From Dehalococcoidales bacterium (GTDB lineage Bacteria > Chloroflexota > Dehalococcoidia > Dehalococcoidales > RBG-16-60-22), in NCBI GenBank assembly GCA_030606585.1, contig JAUWGD010000040.1, positions 1 through 13,109 of the forward strand: a DNA stretch of 13,109 nucleotides, given 5' to 3'. The notes beneath the pieces are model-generated. The model worked only from the letters and a program-made list of their open reading frames with translations, was not told where the DNA came from and made no database searches. Positions 5,781 through 12,567 of this stretch are shown one piece after another. The first letter of the stretch is position 1; each line of letters begins with the position of its first letter. A program made the position numbers and the translations under genes.

Positions 5781-6722
5781 CTATGCTTCCACCCATGGAG
5801 AAGCATGTTCGCCGCTGAGGCAAACCACGATAAATCCGTAAGGTTTATCACACCACCTGGTAATCAGGGGGAGGTGGGGGAAAGCGGCGGGACAGACGGC
5901 GATGGTCGGCGTGTTGAAGATGTGCCTTTCATAGTCCTTGCCCATGCCCAGCTCAAGCTCGGCCCCGAGGAAATCGAGGTTATCGGGGTCAAGGCCGACG
6001 AAACACAGGATTTCCGCCTCGGGATGGTAATGGGCTTCGCCGGCGCGGTGCCATTTCCCGCACTTGCTGTAGAATCCCCACGTAAAATTGAGGTCGAACC
6101 CTTCGAGGTCATCACCGTAGAGCCAGACGACCTCGTCGCCGTTACCCGGCCCTACTCCCATTTCCGCGGCCTTGATTGACCCGTACTGGTCCGCGGATAG
6201 CCTGTCGTTCCCCGCTCTCCCCATTGAGTCAAAATTAGTAATCATCCTCTTGATATATTTACTGTATTTCGAGCCTTTAGTTGCGGATGCCGACTTCGCT
6301 GAAACAGACTCGGCCTTATAGGCGTCAGCCAGTCCGATGGTATAATGGACGATAGGTCTTTCCAGGCTCTTTACCGTAACCGGACCATGCGGCAAACCTT
6401 TCGATATAAGCACACACGATGGTTCTTTGAAGACATGCTCTTCCCGTTCCTCGCCAAGCAGTACCGATACTTCCGCGCCCAGATCAAAGATATCGGTGTT
6501 TTTCGTCCCTTCAAAAACGAGGACTTCATCGTAGGGGTGTACCAGCATACCATCGAGGGGATGGAACGTGCCGGGTTTTTTGACAAACCCGAAAGAAAAC
6601 TGCGCGTTGAACCCTTCTAAATCCTTAGCTTCCATCCAGATACGGGGCTCGGCGTACAGTCCCTGGGGCGGGTCCTTGACGAGCGCGGGTTTGATAAGAT
6701 GAGCGTATTCTTTTTCAGCCAT
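5781..6722 (-). CDS. Two-domain (bicupin) protein of unknown function
   Basis: The 313 residues contain two copies of one module of about 100 residues. Copy 1 runs from DLEGFNAQFSFGF (34-46) to about 130; copy 2 from DLEGFDLNFTWGF (205-217) to about 303, with a lysine/serine-rich linker around 135-160. Each copy has a cupin-like histidine/glutamate pattern. Copy 2 has His231-X-His233-X3-Glu237, a later His257 and Pro-His273. Copy 1 has His62-X3-Glu66, His96 and Pro-His112, but the first His of the pair is Leu60. Metal binding is therefore likely, at least in copy 2. No signal peptide is seen, so it should be cytoplasmic. The ATG follows GGAGGT with 8 bases of spacing. It starts 50 bases after the SDR stop. 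Cupins range from dioxygenases and isomerases to binding proteins, so the reaction cannot be named. Confidence 0.75.
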   Translation of the reverse strand: MAEKEYAHLIKPALVKDPPQGLYAEPRIWMEAKDLEGFNAQFSFGFVKKPGTFHPLDGMLVHPYDEVLVFEGTKNTDIFDLGAEVSVLLGEEREEHVFKEPSCVLISKGLPHGPVTVKSLERPIVHYTIGLADAYKAESVSAKSASATKGSKYSKYIKRMITNFDSMGRAGNDRLSADQYGSIKAAEMGVGPGNGDEVVWLYGDDLEGFDLNFTWGFYSKCGKWHRAGEAHYHPEAEILCFVGLDPDNLDFLGAELELGMGKDYERHIFNTPTIAVCPAAFPHLPLITRWCDKPYGFIVVCLSGEHASPWVEA

Positions 6723-6772
6723 AAAATATTACCTCCTTTGCCGGATTGCATACTTGGATAAATATCATTTTA

Positions 6773-7651
6773 TTAGCGAGGCGGCCGACCCTCACGCGCC
6801 ATATGCCCGAAGCTTCTCTCGGGGTCGTACCTGCCCAGCGGGATACCGCCGCCGACATTCAGCATCTGGCCGGTGATGTAAGACCCCATCTCCGAGCACA
6901 GAAACAGGTTCGTGTAGCCGATATCTTCCGGCAGACCGACTCTCCCTATCGGCGTGAACTTGCCCATTTCATCCATCGCGGCGCCTCTCTCGTTATCCGG
7001 AATCATGGACAGGACGGGGTCCCAGAACGGGCTCTTGATAGGACCCGGTAGAATACCGTTGACATTGATGTTGCTGGGACCGAGTTCGTAGGCAAGGTTG
7101 TAGACCAGCCCGATGATGGCGGCTTTAGCCCCGTGGTACTCCACGGAGGGACCGGGGGGATTATAGACGCCTTCCGAAGAAATGAGGACAATCTTGCCGT
7201 ATTTCTGCTTCTTCATGTACGGCACGACTTCCTTGCAGAAGAAGACATGGCCTTTATAATTGAGGTTCGTCATCAGGTCGAAATACTCTTCCTCGGTATT
7301 CTCGACCCCCCTGGGCGGCCTCGCGCCCTCTTTGGGGGGGTTGAGAACCCGCTCTCTCGGGACGCTGCCGCCGGCGCAGCCTACCAGTATATGCACCGTG
7401 CCGAACTTCTTGACGGTCTGGTCCACGCAGGCTTTAATTTGCGCGGTGTCGGTGATATCACACTTGATGAAGATAGCCTCTTTACCCTTTTTACTGGCTT
7501 CCTCGGCGGTCTGCTTCCCTTCCTCCTCTTTGACGTCGGCGATGACGCAGTTGCAGCCTTCCTCGGCGAAGATGATGGCCGTAGCCCTGCCCATTCCCGT
7601 GGCGCCGCCGTTGATAATAGCAACTTTTTCAGGTAGTAATAACTTATTCAC
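6773..7651 (-). CDS. Short-chain dehydrogenase/reductase (SDR), probably NAD(H)-dependent
   Basis: A classical SDR of 292 residues. The Rossmann start GGATGMGRA (15-23) fits the Gly-rich dinucleotide motif. Asp39 at the end of strand 2 (VIADV) favours NAD(H) over NADP(H). Asp65 (KCDITD) and CAGG (92-95) contact the cofactor. The catalytic set is complete: Asn in TNLNYKG (near 129-131), Ser158/159 (LISSEG), Tyr172 and Lys176 (YHGAK). A PGPIKS loop and the C-terminal GQMLNVGGG are typical. An insertion of about 20 residues after CAGG, and a C-terminal tail rich in Arg and Pro, set it apart. It would oxidise an alcohol or reduce a ketone. The start is a GTG with AGGAGGT five bases upstream. It is the first gene of the minus-strand cluster and has a strong promoter about 110 bases upstream. 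Confidence 0.92.
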   Translation of the reverse strand: MNKLLLPEKVAIINGGATGMGRATAIIFAEEGCNCVIADVKEEEGKQTAEEASKKGKEAIFIKCDITDTAQIKACVDQTVKKFGTVHILVGCAGGSVPRERVLNPPKEGARPPRGVENTEEEYFDLMTNLNYKGHVFFCKEVVPYMKKQKYGKIVLISSEGVYNPPGPSVEYHGAKAAIIGLVYNLAYELGPSNINVNGILPGPIKSPFWDPVLSMIPDNERGAAMDEMGKFTPIGRVGLPEDIGYTNLFLCSEMGSYITGQMLNVGGGIPLGRYDPERSFGHMAREGRPPR

Positions 7652-7766
7652 TTATTACCTCCTTGATAATTTTTCCGGTAAAAGTAACTCCCTGGCAAGT
7701 CAATATTCAGTACATTTACGCGGTATATAATCGGAAAACGACTTACTAATTTTCTACGGCGCACAT

Positions 7767-7795
7767 ATTATAAACTTTACCACCAGGGATATCAA
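7767..7795 (-). promoter_or_regulatory. Strong sigma-70 promoter of the SDR-led cluster
   Basis: The minus strand carries TTGATA (7790-7795), 17 bases, and a perfect TATAAT (7767-7772). Transcription would begin near 7760 and leave a leader of about 109 bases before the GTG start. The leader holds two complementary 7-base arms (+ strand TTTTCCG at 7671-7677 and CGGAAAA at 7732-7738) just upstream of the ribosome binding site. Confidence 0.7.
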
Positions 7796-7815
7796 CCAAG
7801 ATTCCAGCTGTCCTG

Positions 7816-7842
7816 TTGATTATTTTATGAGCGTGATATAAT
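7816..7842 (+). promoter_or_regulatory. Extended -10 promoter of the DUF169 gene
   Basis: A perfect TATAAT at 7837-7842 is preceded by TG one base earlier (TGATATAAT), an extended -10 element. TTGATT at 7816-7821 could act as a -35 with a short 15-base spacer. Transcription would begin near 7849, only about 17 bases before the ATG, and the AAGGAGG site lies in between. Confidence 0.6.
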
Positions 7843-7865
7843 CCAGAACGGAAAAGGAGGTTACC

Positions 7866-8651
7866 ATGAGTTCTAAAAAACCGGACTACTCCATATTCGA
7901 TAAATTCAAATTCGAAAGGAAACCCGTGGGCGTCAGGTATTCGCTGGGTAAGCCGGAAGGAATCAAGCCGACGGATAAGCTCCTGGCAATCTGCGAGCTC
8001 CTGGCCGAGGCCCAGAAAAGCGAACCTTTTTACATCACCGCCGACAACATCCAGTGCGGCGGGCAGGTAATGGGAACGCAGGAATATCCGCCGATAATGT
8101 ACAGCGGGCAGATAGGGCCGATGTTTTCCATGTTTAAAACCCCGGGCGCCAATCGCCGTATTTACGACTACGTTCCCCATCTGCCCAGGGATTCCGTTAA
8201 ATATGTAAGCTATGCAACCTGCGACCGGATGAACTTCGAACCCGACCTGCTGATTATTACCGCGAACACGAAACAGGCGGAAATCATCCTCAGGGCCAGC
8301 AGCTACTCCGACGGCAAGATGTGGCATAGCAAGGGAACAACATGCCTGGCCTGCGCCTGGATATACGCCCACCCGTACCTGAGCGGCGAAATCAACTATA
8401 CCATCAGTGGTCTCGGCTACAGCATGAAGGCCAGACAGGTATTGCCCGAAGGGCTGTTTATTATTACCTTCCCCTTCGATACCATTTCTCCGCTGATTGA
8501 AAACCTCAACGACATGGAGTGGGAACCCTACTGGTTCAACCTGGGCAGAGAAGGATTCATCGACGAGGTACAAAAAAGAGATAAGGAGCTGAACGAACAG
8601 CTGGGCATAGAACAGATCGAAACAACCAGGCCTCTGAAAAAGAATCAGTGA
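7866..8651 (+). CDS. DUF169 family protein
   Basis: This 261-residue protein matches the uncharacterised DUF169 family (COG2043) by its opening KPVGVRYS (19-26), by KLLAICELLAEAQKSEPFYI (38-57) and by the NIQCGGQVMG block (61-70). Cys64 in that block, Cys43, Cys119 and the Cys160-X2-Cys163 pair are candidate metal or cofactor ligands. The family's function is unknown to me. There is no signal peptide or membrane segment. The ATG follows AAGGAGG with five bases of spacing. It is the only plus-strand gene between the two minus-strand groups and shares a control region with the SDR-led cluster, which suggests a related role. A clear terminator follows its stop codon. Confidence 0.85.
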   Translation: MSSKKPDYSIFDKFKFERKPVGVRYSLGKPEGIKPTDKLLAICELLAEAQKSEPFYITADNIQCGGQVMGTQEYPPIMYSGQIGPMFSMFKTPGANRRIYDYVPHLPRDSVKYVSYATCDRMNFEPDLLIITANTKQAEIILRASSYSDGKMWHSKGTTCLACAWIYAHPYLSGEINYTISGLGYSMKARQVLPEGLFIITFPFDTISPLIENLNDMEWEPYWFNLGREGFIDEVQKRDKELNEQLGIEQIETTRPLKKNQ

Positions 8652-8675
8652 GTCTATTAGTCAAAACCATAACCA

Positions 8676-8720
8676 AAACGGCACCGGAGATTCATGTTTC
8701 CAGTGCCGTTTATTTTTCAG
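8676..8720 (+). terminator. Intrinsic terminator of the DUF169 gene, possibly bidirectional
   Basis: A 9-bp stem (AAACGGCAC at 8676-8684 with GTGCCGTTT at 8703-8711), extended by three more pairs after one mismatch, is followed by a T-rich run (TTTATTTTT). It lies 25 bases after the DUF169 stop. In the other direction the stem is followed by TTTT, so it may also stop transcripts from the beta-propeller gene, which ends at 8822. Confidence 0.8.
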
Positions 8721-8821
8721 GTTGGTAATAATTATTATTACTTTATGTCAATGCCGGGCAGGACAGCGCCCTGCTTGATAAAGAAAGTAAGCCGGAAAGA
8801 AATATACCAAACGGTAATTAC

Positions 8822-10111
8822 TTATTCGAAGGCGTATAACTTGCCATCGAAAGAACCGACATATACCGAACCGTCAGCCACGGTGGGGGAAGAGGTGATT
8901 TTATCTCCGGTAGGGTATTCCCAGAGCTTTTTACCCTTGGTTTTTTCCACAGCGTAAAGGCTGCCGTCATTACTCCCGAAATATACGGCGGAATCCGTAA
9001 TCGCAGGCGAAGAAACTACCGGGCCGGTGGCTACGTATGACCACAACTCCTGACAGTTACTCGCATTCATAGACAACAGCTTATTGCCGCCGCCCAGATA
9101 AAGAATACCGTCATCCACGGCTATAGAAGAGCTTGTTCTTATTCCCCACCCCAGCCAGTGCTGCCAGACAAAGCCGGAAGCTGCCGGGGGCCTTGGCGCC
9201 GCGCCCCTGATATAGAGCACGTTCCAGAAAACCCTGACTTTATTTTCAAAGGCCCAGTTCCTGGCCTGGTAATCAATGGCATACACAAAACCTGCGGTAT
9301 TGGTGATATATGCTATTCCGTTATGCACTACGGGAGAAGTAACGATGGAGGATTTAATCTCAAAATTAAGACGAACCCTTCCGTTATTAGCATTCAGAAC
9401 GTAACAGGAACCGTCCACAGAGCCGACAATAACAACGCCATCGACAACTACCGGCGATGAAATCACCATGCCTTCCGTCTCGGTACGCCACAGTTCCTTT
9501 CCCGTCGCGATATCCACCGCGTAAACATTGTAATCGTCAGAGCCGAAATAAGCCACGCCGTCAGCTATGGCGGGTGATGACCTTACGGGGTATCTAGCCC
9601 TGAAAGACCACAGCTCCATACCGGTAGCGGCATCCAGCGCATAGAGATGGCCGTCGTTGGAACCGCAAATCATTACACCATCGACGACCGCGGGTGAAGA
9701 TTCTACCCAACTGCCCGTCTGAAACGACCAGATTTTCTCGCCGGTGTCCGCGTCAACAGCGTAAATATTGAAATCCCGGGAACCAAAGTAAACAACACCA
9801 TCCACAACCGTAGGCGAAGAACGGATAGCACCGCCCGCGGTAAAAGTCCACTTCAGCTTGCCCTCCGGTAAGTCGCTACCGGGGTTAATACTACCGGTAT
9901 GATTAAGGTCGTGGCGGAACATGGTCCAATCCCCAGGCGGCGGTGACGATTCTGTTTCCTCAGAAATCCCGAAAATAACGTCGGTAAACTGATATAAACT
10001 GAGGAACAAAATCGCCACTAAAACAACACTGAGGATAGTCCGCCGGATAATCCTGCGGCGTCTTAGAATTATTTTCCTTCTGCGTTCAAGGTCTTCGTGG
10101 TCTATAAACAT
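8822..10111 (-). CDS. Membrane-anchored PQQ-like beta-propeller repeat protein
   Basis: The N-terminus is very basic (about ten Arg/Lys in residues 10-24), then comes one hydrophobic segment (25-41) and a Pro-rich linker, so the protein should be anchored in the membrane with the propeller outside. A quinoprotein-type opening WTMFRHDLNHTG (62-73) precedes eight repeats of about 40 residues with the pattern SSP-X5-DG-X3-FGS-X-DG-X-LYA-X5-G-X2-LW. The SSP triplets recur at 98, 138, 178, 218 and (as TSP) 258, then near 328, 367 and 407. Between blades 5 and 6 about 35 extra residues rich in aromatics (around 284-320) break the period. There is no haem motif, and PQQ binding is not evident, so a scaffold, binding or BamB-like role is as likely as an enzyme. 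It follows the MFS gene by 93 bases. The ATG has only a weak AGGGA site. Confidence 0.85.
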   Translation of the reverse strand: MFIDHEDLERRRKIILRRRRIIRRTILSVVLVAILFLSLYQFTDVIFGISEETESSPPPGDWTMFRHDLNHTGSINPGSDLPEGKLKWTFTAGGAIRSSPTVVDGVVYFGSRDFNIYAVDADTGEKIWSFQTGSWVESSPAVVDGVMICGSNDGHLYALDAATGMELWSFRARYPVRSSPAIADGVAYFGSDDYNVYAVDIATGKELWRTETEGMVISSPVVVDGVVIVGSVDGSCYVLNANNGRVRLNFEIKSSIVTSPVVHNGIAYITNTAGFVYAIDYQARNWAFENKVRVFWNVLYIRGAAPRPPAASGFVWQHWLGWGIRTSSSIAVDDGILYLGGGNKLLSMNASNCQELWSYVATGPVVSSPAITDSAVYFGSNDGSLYAVEKTKGKKLWEYPTGDKITSSPTVADGSVYVGSFDGKLYAFE

Positions 10112-10126
10112 ATTAGTCCCTATAAA

Positions 10127-10156
10127 ATATTAACTTTTATAAGCTCATACTGTCAA
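10127..10156 (-). promoter_or_regulatory. Weak candidate promoter of the beta-propeller gene
   Basis: The minus strand carries a perfect TTGACA (10151-10156) and, 18 bases on, TAATAT (10127-10132, four of six). The start of transcription would fall very close to the ribosome binding site, which makes this doubtful. Confidence 0.25.
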
Positions 10157-10204
10157 TTAGACGTATGAAAACAATAGAGTCGGTACAGTCTTGTCGCTTT
10201 ATGT

Positions 10205-11521
10205 TTACCATGTCCGGCTAACGGTCTCATCAGCGGAGGACTTAGGAGAGCGTACGAAAAACATTAAAAACGTCGCCAATGCGGCGAATATAAGGGCGGT
10301 GACAAAGGCTAAATTATAATTTCCAGTATTATCGAATATCCAGCCATAGTACACCGGAGCGATTAGCCCCACGGGAGATAAGAAGGCTATTATAGTACCG
10401 AGTATAGAGCCGAAAGACTTCCTGCCGAAGTAGCGGCCGATTATCACGATAACCAGAGGCGTTACCGCCCCCGAACTGAGGCCGTGACAGGCAAGCAGTA
10501 CGTAAACCCCCGGCAAATTCTGAAACACCAGGTAAGCTCCCAGGCCGATGACCTGCAGCAGAAACGACCCGACTAACAGTAACTGTACGCGGCTCTTGGG
10601 AACACGGTCGGCTACAAGTCCGCCGAAAAACCTGGCAGGCACGGTAAAGAATATCATCATACCCATCATACCGCTGGCTACGGCCTCTTTAATCCCTATA
10701 TCGGTTAGAAAGGGGAAAATGTGCACGTTGAACCCGCCGGCGATGAAGTTATGAGCGCTGAAGCTGATAATCAACAGCCAGTACGTACCGGTTTTAATCG
10801 CCTGCCTGAAGGTGTACTCTACTTCTTCGGACTCCGAGGCATATCCTGCGGTCTTGGCAGCCATTCCGCTTTGTTCTTCCGTATCAGGGCTGACCTCAGC
10901 CCCGTCAGGCAGCAGGTTGTAGTATTCCGGACGCTTCGGTTTGATCAACATATAGGCAAACGGCACGCTGGCGAACATGATGATACCCCAGAGGAGACAG
11001 GTAAAACGCCAGCCCTGGTACTCTATAAGCGGGGTGACTATCTGGAGCACGATGATGCCGAATATGCTGATGGTAGCGAACTTGATGCCCTGAGCCAGTC
11101 CCCTACGGCGTATAAACCAGTCGTTGATGTTTTTGTCACAGGCGACCGTCAGGCCGATATTAAGTCCAAGTCCTATCAGGACACCCCAGGCGACATAGTA
11201 ATGCCATACCTCGGTTACATAGTTCATGAATATAAGGCCGGCCCCGGCGACGCAGATACCGAAGATAATAATCCATTTTGGACCGAACTTATCCGAGAGC
11301 CAGCCTACCAGCGGCGAAGTAACGCCGCCTTCGAGTCGCCCGATTCCGGCCGCCAGAGACGTGTAAGCCCGGTTCAGTCCCAGTTCGGCGGCAATGGGCT
11401 TGAAGAACACAGATATGCCGTAGGTATTGAAGCCGTGACCCAGGCCGGATATGATGCCGATGTATAGTACGGACCACCATCCGAAGAATACACGGGGACC
11501 GGATTTTTTAACTTGCGACAA
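10205..11521 (-). CDS. MFS transporter, oxalate/formate- or monocarboxylate-type
   Basis: A 438-residue, 12-helix major facilitator protein. The loop between helices 2 and 3 has the MFS signature GWLSDKFGPK (73-82), and helix 4 is followed by NDWFIRRRGLAQGI (133-146), a pattern common in the oxalate/formate antiporter and monocarboxylate groups. A charged cytoplasmic loop (about 194-240, rich in Glu and Ser) separates the two six-helix halves. The second half has a weaker signature, GGLVADRVPKSR. It should move a small organic anion across the inner membrane, but the substrate cannot be read from the sequence. The start is TTG, 7 bases after GAGG; no better start fits. It begins 58 bases after the Lrp-type regulator stop, so it is probably co-transcribed with and controlled by that regulator. 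Confidence 0.88.
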   Translation of the reverse strand: MSQVKKSGPRVFFGWWSVLYIGIISGLGHGFNTYGISVFFKPIAAELGLNRAYTSLAAGIGRLEGGVTSPLVGWLSDKFGPKWIIIFGICVAGAGLIFMNYVTEVWHYYVAWGVLIGLGLNIGLTVACDKNINDWFIRRRGLAQGIKFATISIFGIIVLQIVTPLIEYQGWRFTCLLWGIIMFASVPFAYMLIKPKRPEYYNLLPDGAEVSPDTEEQSGMAAKTAGYASESEEVEYTFRQAIKTGTYWLLIISFSAHNFIAGGFNVHIFPFLTDIGIKEAVASGMMGMMIFFTVPARFFGGLVADRVPKSRVQLLLVGSFLLQVIGLGAYLVFQNLPGVYVLLACHGLSSGAVTPLVIVIIGRYFGRKSFGSILGTIIAFLSPVGLIAPVYYGWIFDNTGNYNLAFVTALIFAALATFLMFFVRSPKSSADETVSRTW

Positions 11522-11579
11522 GATATTACCTCGATTTAAGAGTAAGAGATTAATCCTGCAGGCGCGGTCTTATGGTATA

Positions 11580-12047
11580 TTATGATTCACAGAGCGCGGT
11601 TACGTCCAGATTGTGTTCCCAGGGACTCCGCGAAATATGCATGGCCACAAAGGTGCTCGTCCTGACGATTTCCGGTATATTGGCGATTACAACTTTAACG
11701 AACTCGTCGAACTCCTTGGGCGTGTGAAAAACGAAAATACCGATTATATCGTAGGTACCGGTACATCCGCACAGGTAATAGACATTGGGGTTTTTAATAA
11801 GCAACTGCTCTACCCGTTCGGCAGACCCCACTTTGACCTCTATACACATGATACACATGAAGTTAAGTCCTAACTGCTCGGGATTAGGTATAGCACTTAT
11901 TTTCATGGTATCGCTTTTCACCAGTCCCCTGACCCTGTTGCGCACGGTTCCTTCCGATACCTCCAGCTTCCGACCGATTTCACGGAAACTCTGCCTGGCA
12001 TCGTCCTGCAGCTCCCTGATTATTTTCTGACCGAGTTTATCCAGCAT
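11580..12047 (-). CDS. Lrp/AsnC family transcriptional regulator
   Basis: At 155 residues this is the usual length for the family. It has an N-terminal helix-turn-helix (opening MLDKLGQKIIRELQDDAR, with recognition region SFREIGRKLEVSEGTVRNRV at 20-39) and a C-terminal RAM effector/oligomerisation domain (about 64-140), including the effector-pocket phrase CGCTGTYDIIGIF. Members bind small molecules, often amino acids or keto acids, and act as dimers to octamers on AT-rich palindromes. The ATG follows AGGAGGTG. The gene is the first of a group with the MFS carrier and beta-propeller genes and diverges from dodecin. A palindrome over its own -35 box suggests autoregulation. Confidence 0.93.
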   Translation of the reverse strand: MLDKLGQKIIRELQDDARQSFREIGRKLEVSEGTVRNRVRGLVKSDTMKISAIPNPEQLGLNFMCIMCIEVKVGSAERVEQLLIKNPNVYYLCGCTGTYDIIGIFVFHTPKEFDEFVKVVIANIPEIVRTSTFVAMHISRSPWEHNLDVTALCES

Positions 12048-12088
12048 ATTGCACCTCCTGGACAGGGTTGAGTAAAATATCCTCTGTA

Positions 12089-12117
12089 ACTATACGCAAA
12101 TTAGCATTTAAATGCAA
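12089..12117 (-). promoter_or_regulatory. Probable promoter of the Lrp/AsnC regulator gene
   Basis: The minus strand carries TTGCAT (12112-12117), 17 bases, and TATAGT (12089-12094, five of six). Transcription would start near 12082, leaving a leader of about 35 bases. Confidence 0.5.
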
Positions 12118-12119
12118 AT
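12100..12119. promoter_or_regulatory. 20-bp near-perfect palindrome, likely operator of the Lrp/AsnC regulator
   Basis: The sequence ATTAGCATTTAAATGCAAAT is palindromic except for one pair, with a perfect 12-bp core GCATTTAAATGC (12104-12115). The AT-rich centre and length fit Lrp/AsnC-type sites. It overlaps the -35 and spacer of the regulator's own promoter. Confidence 0.6.
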
Positions 12120-12206
12120 CCAGAGATTGGTTGCGTAATGTAAAAGAGGTATCACCGTCAAACAGGTGTGGTCTGCGCATACGCTCAACAGAATATCCGG
12201 CGGTTA

Positions 12207-12228
12207 ATTGATGTTAGATTGATATTAG
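12207..12228 (+). repeat. Tandem 11-bp direct repeat over the dodecin -35 region
   Basis: ATTGATGTTAG (12207-12217) is followed immediately by ATTGATATTAG (12218-12228), differing at one base. The period is about one helical turn, and the second copy contains the -35 box. Confidence 0.6.
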
Positions 12229-12247
12229 TCAGTGAATGTAATATAAT
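12219..12247 (+). promoter_or_regulatory. Strong sigma-70 promoter of the dodecin gene
   Basis: TTGATA (12219-12224), 17 bases, and a perfect TATAAT (12242-12247). Transcription would begin near 12254, about 20 bases before the ATG. Confidence 0.7.
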
Positions 12248-12258
12248 GATTAATCATT
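12245..12258. promoter_or_regulatory. 14-bp perfect palindrome over the dodecin transcription start
   Basis: AATGATTAATCATT is a perfect palindrome that overlaps the end of the -10 box and the expected transcription start, a position where a bound repressor would block transcription. Confidence 0.5.
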
Positions 12259-12275
12259 CTTAGGAGGAGGGAGCC

Positions 12276-12491
12276 ATGCCAAACAGCGTATACAAGATAA
12301 TCACACTGGTCGGTAGCAGTACCGAATCCTGGGAGAAGGCGGCAACCAACGCCGTAGAAACAGCGGCGAAGACTCTCAAGGATTTGAGAATTGCCGAAAT
12401 CGAAGAGCTGGATATGCAAATCGATAACGGCAAGATTATGAGCTACCGGGCCAAAGTTAGAGTCTCCTTTAAATATCACGGCAAAGAATAG
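12276..12491 (+). CDS. Dodecin, lacking the flavin-stacking tryptophan
   Basis: A 71-residue protein of normal dodecin length and pattern: VYKIITLVGSSTESWEKAA (5-23), a helix to about 35, then three strands ending VRVSFKYHGKE. Dodecins form hollow dodecamers, and many store or sequester flavins held between tryptophans at the position after the helix (Leu-Arg-Trp in bacterial forms). Here that residue is Ile39 (DLRIAEIEELD). The same loss with a similar DMX-ID...GKI...YR segment is found in the mycobacterial dodecin Rv0379, described as a calcium dodecin, so this may be of that type rather than a flavin store. The ATG follows GGAGGAGG. The gene diverges from the Lrp-type regulator and converges on the PlsY-like gene. 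Confidence 0.9.
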   Translation: MPNSVYKIITLVGSSTESWEKAATNAVETAAKTLKDLRIAEIEELDMQIDNGKIMSYRAKVRVSFKYHGKE

Positions 12492-12567
12492 CTAAACTCG
12501 ATGCCAAGGCGAGATACCTGTTCTTTACTAACAGTGACTGAAAACCACTGAAGTTCCTTCATACCTT

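Noticed and set aside
5467..5823. Minus-strand ORF of 118 codons overlapping the cupin end and the aldo/keto reductase start
   Set aside because: It overlaps two supported genes in another frame, and its sequence is an out-of-frame reading of the aldo/keto reductase.
7746..8573. Minus-strand ORF of 275 codons opposite the DUF169 gene
   Set aside because: It lies antisense to a gene with clear family motifs, promoter, ribosome binding site and terminator. Its translation has no recognisable domain, and it would cover both promoters of the divergent region.
8757..8773. Small hairpin GCAGG/CCTGC before the beta-propeller stop
   Set aside because: Only five pairs and no following T-run on either strand, so not called a terminator.
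8694..8957. Plus-strand ORF of 87 codons after the DUF169 gene
   Set aside because: It starts inside the terminator loop and runs antisense into the beta-propeller gene; no ribosome binding site.
10721..11467. Plus-strand ORF of 248 codons opposite the MFS gene
   Set aside because: The minus strand encodes an evident 12-helix carrier. The antisense translation is polar and of unlikely composition, with no motif.
12225..12479. Minus-strand ORF of 84 codons opposite dodecin
   Set aside because: Antisense to a clearly recognised dodecin gene.
12533..12551. Hairpin CAGTG/CACTG between dodecin and the PlsY-like gene
   Set aside because: The stem is only five pairs and lacks a proper T-run. It may act as a weak terminator for the converging genes, but this cannot be supported.
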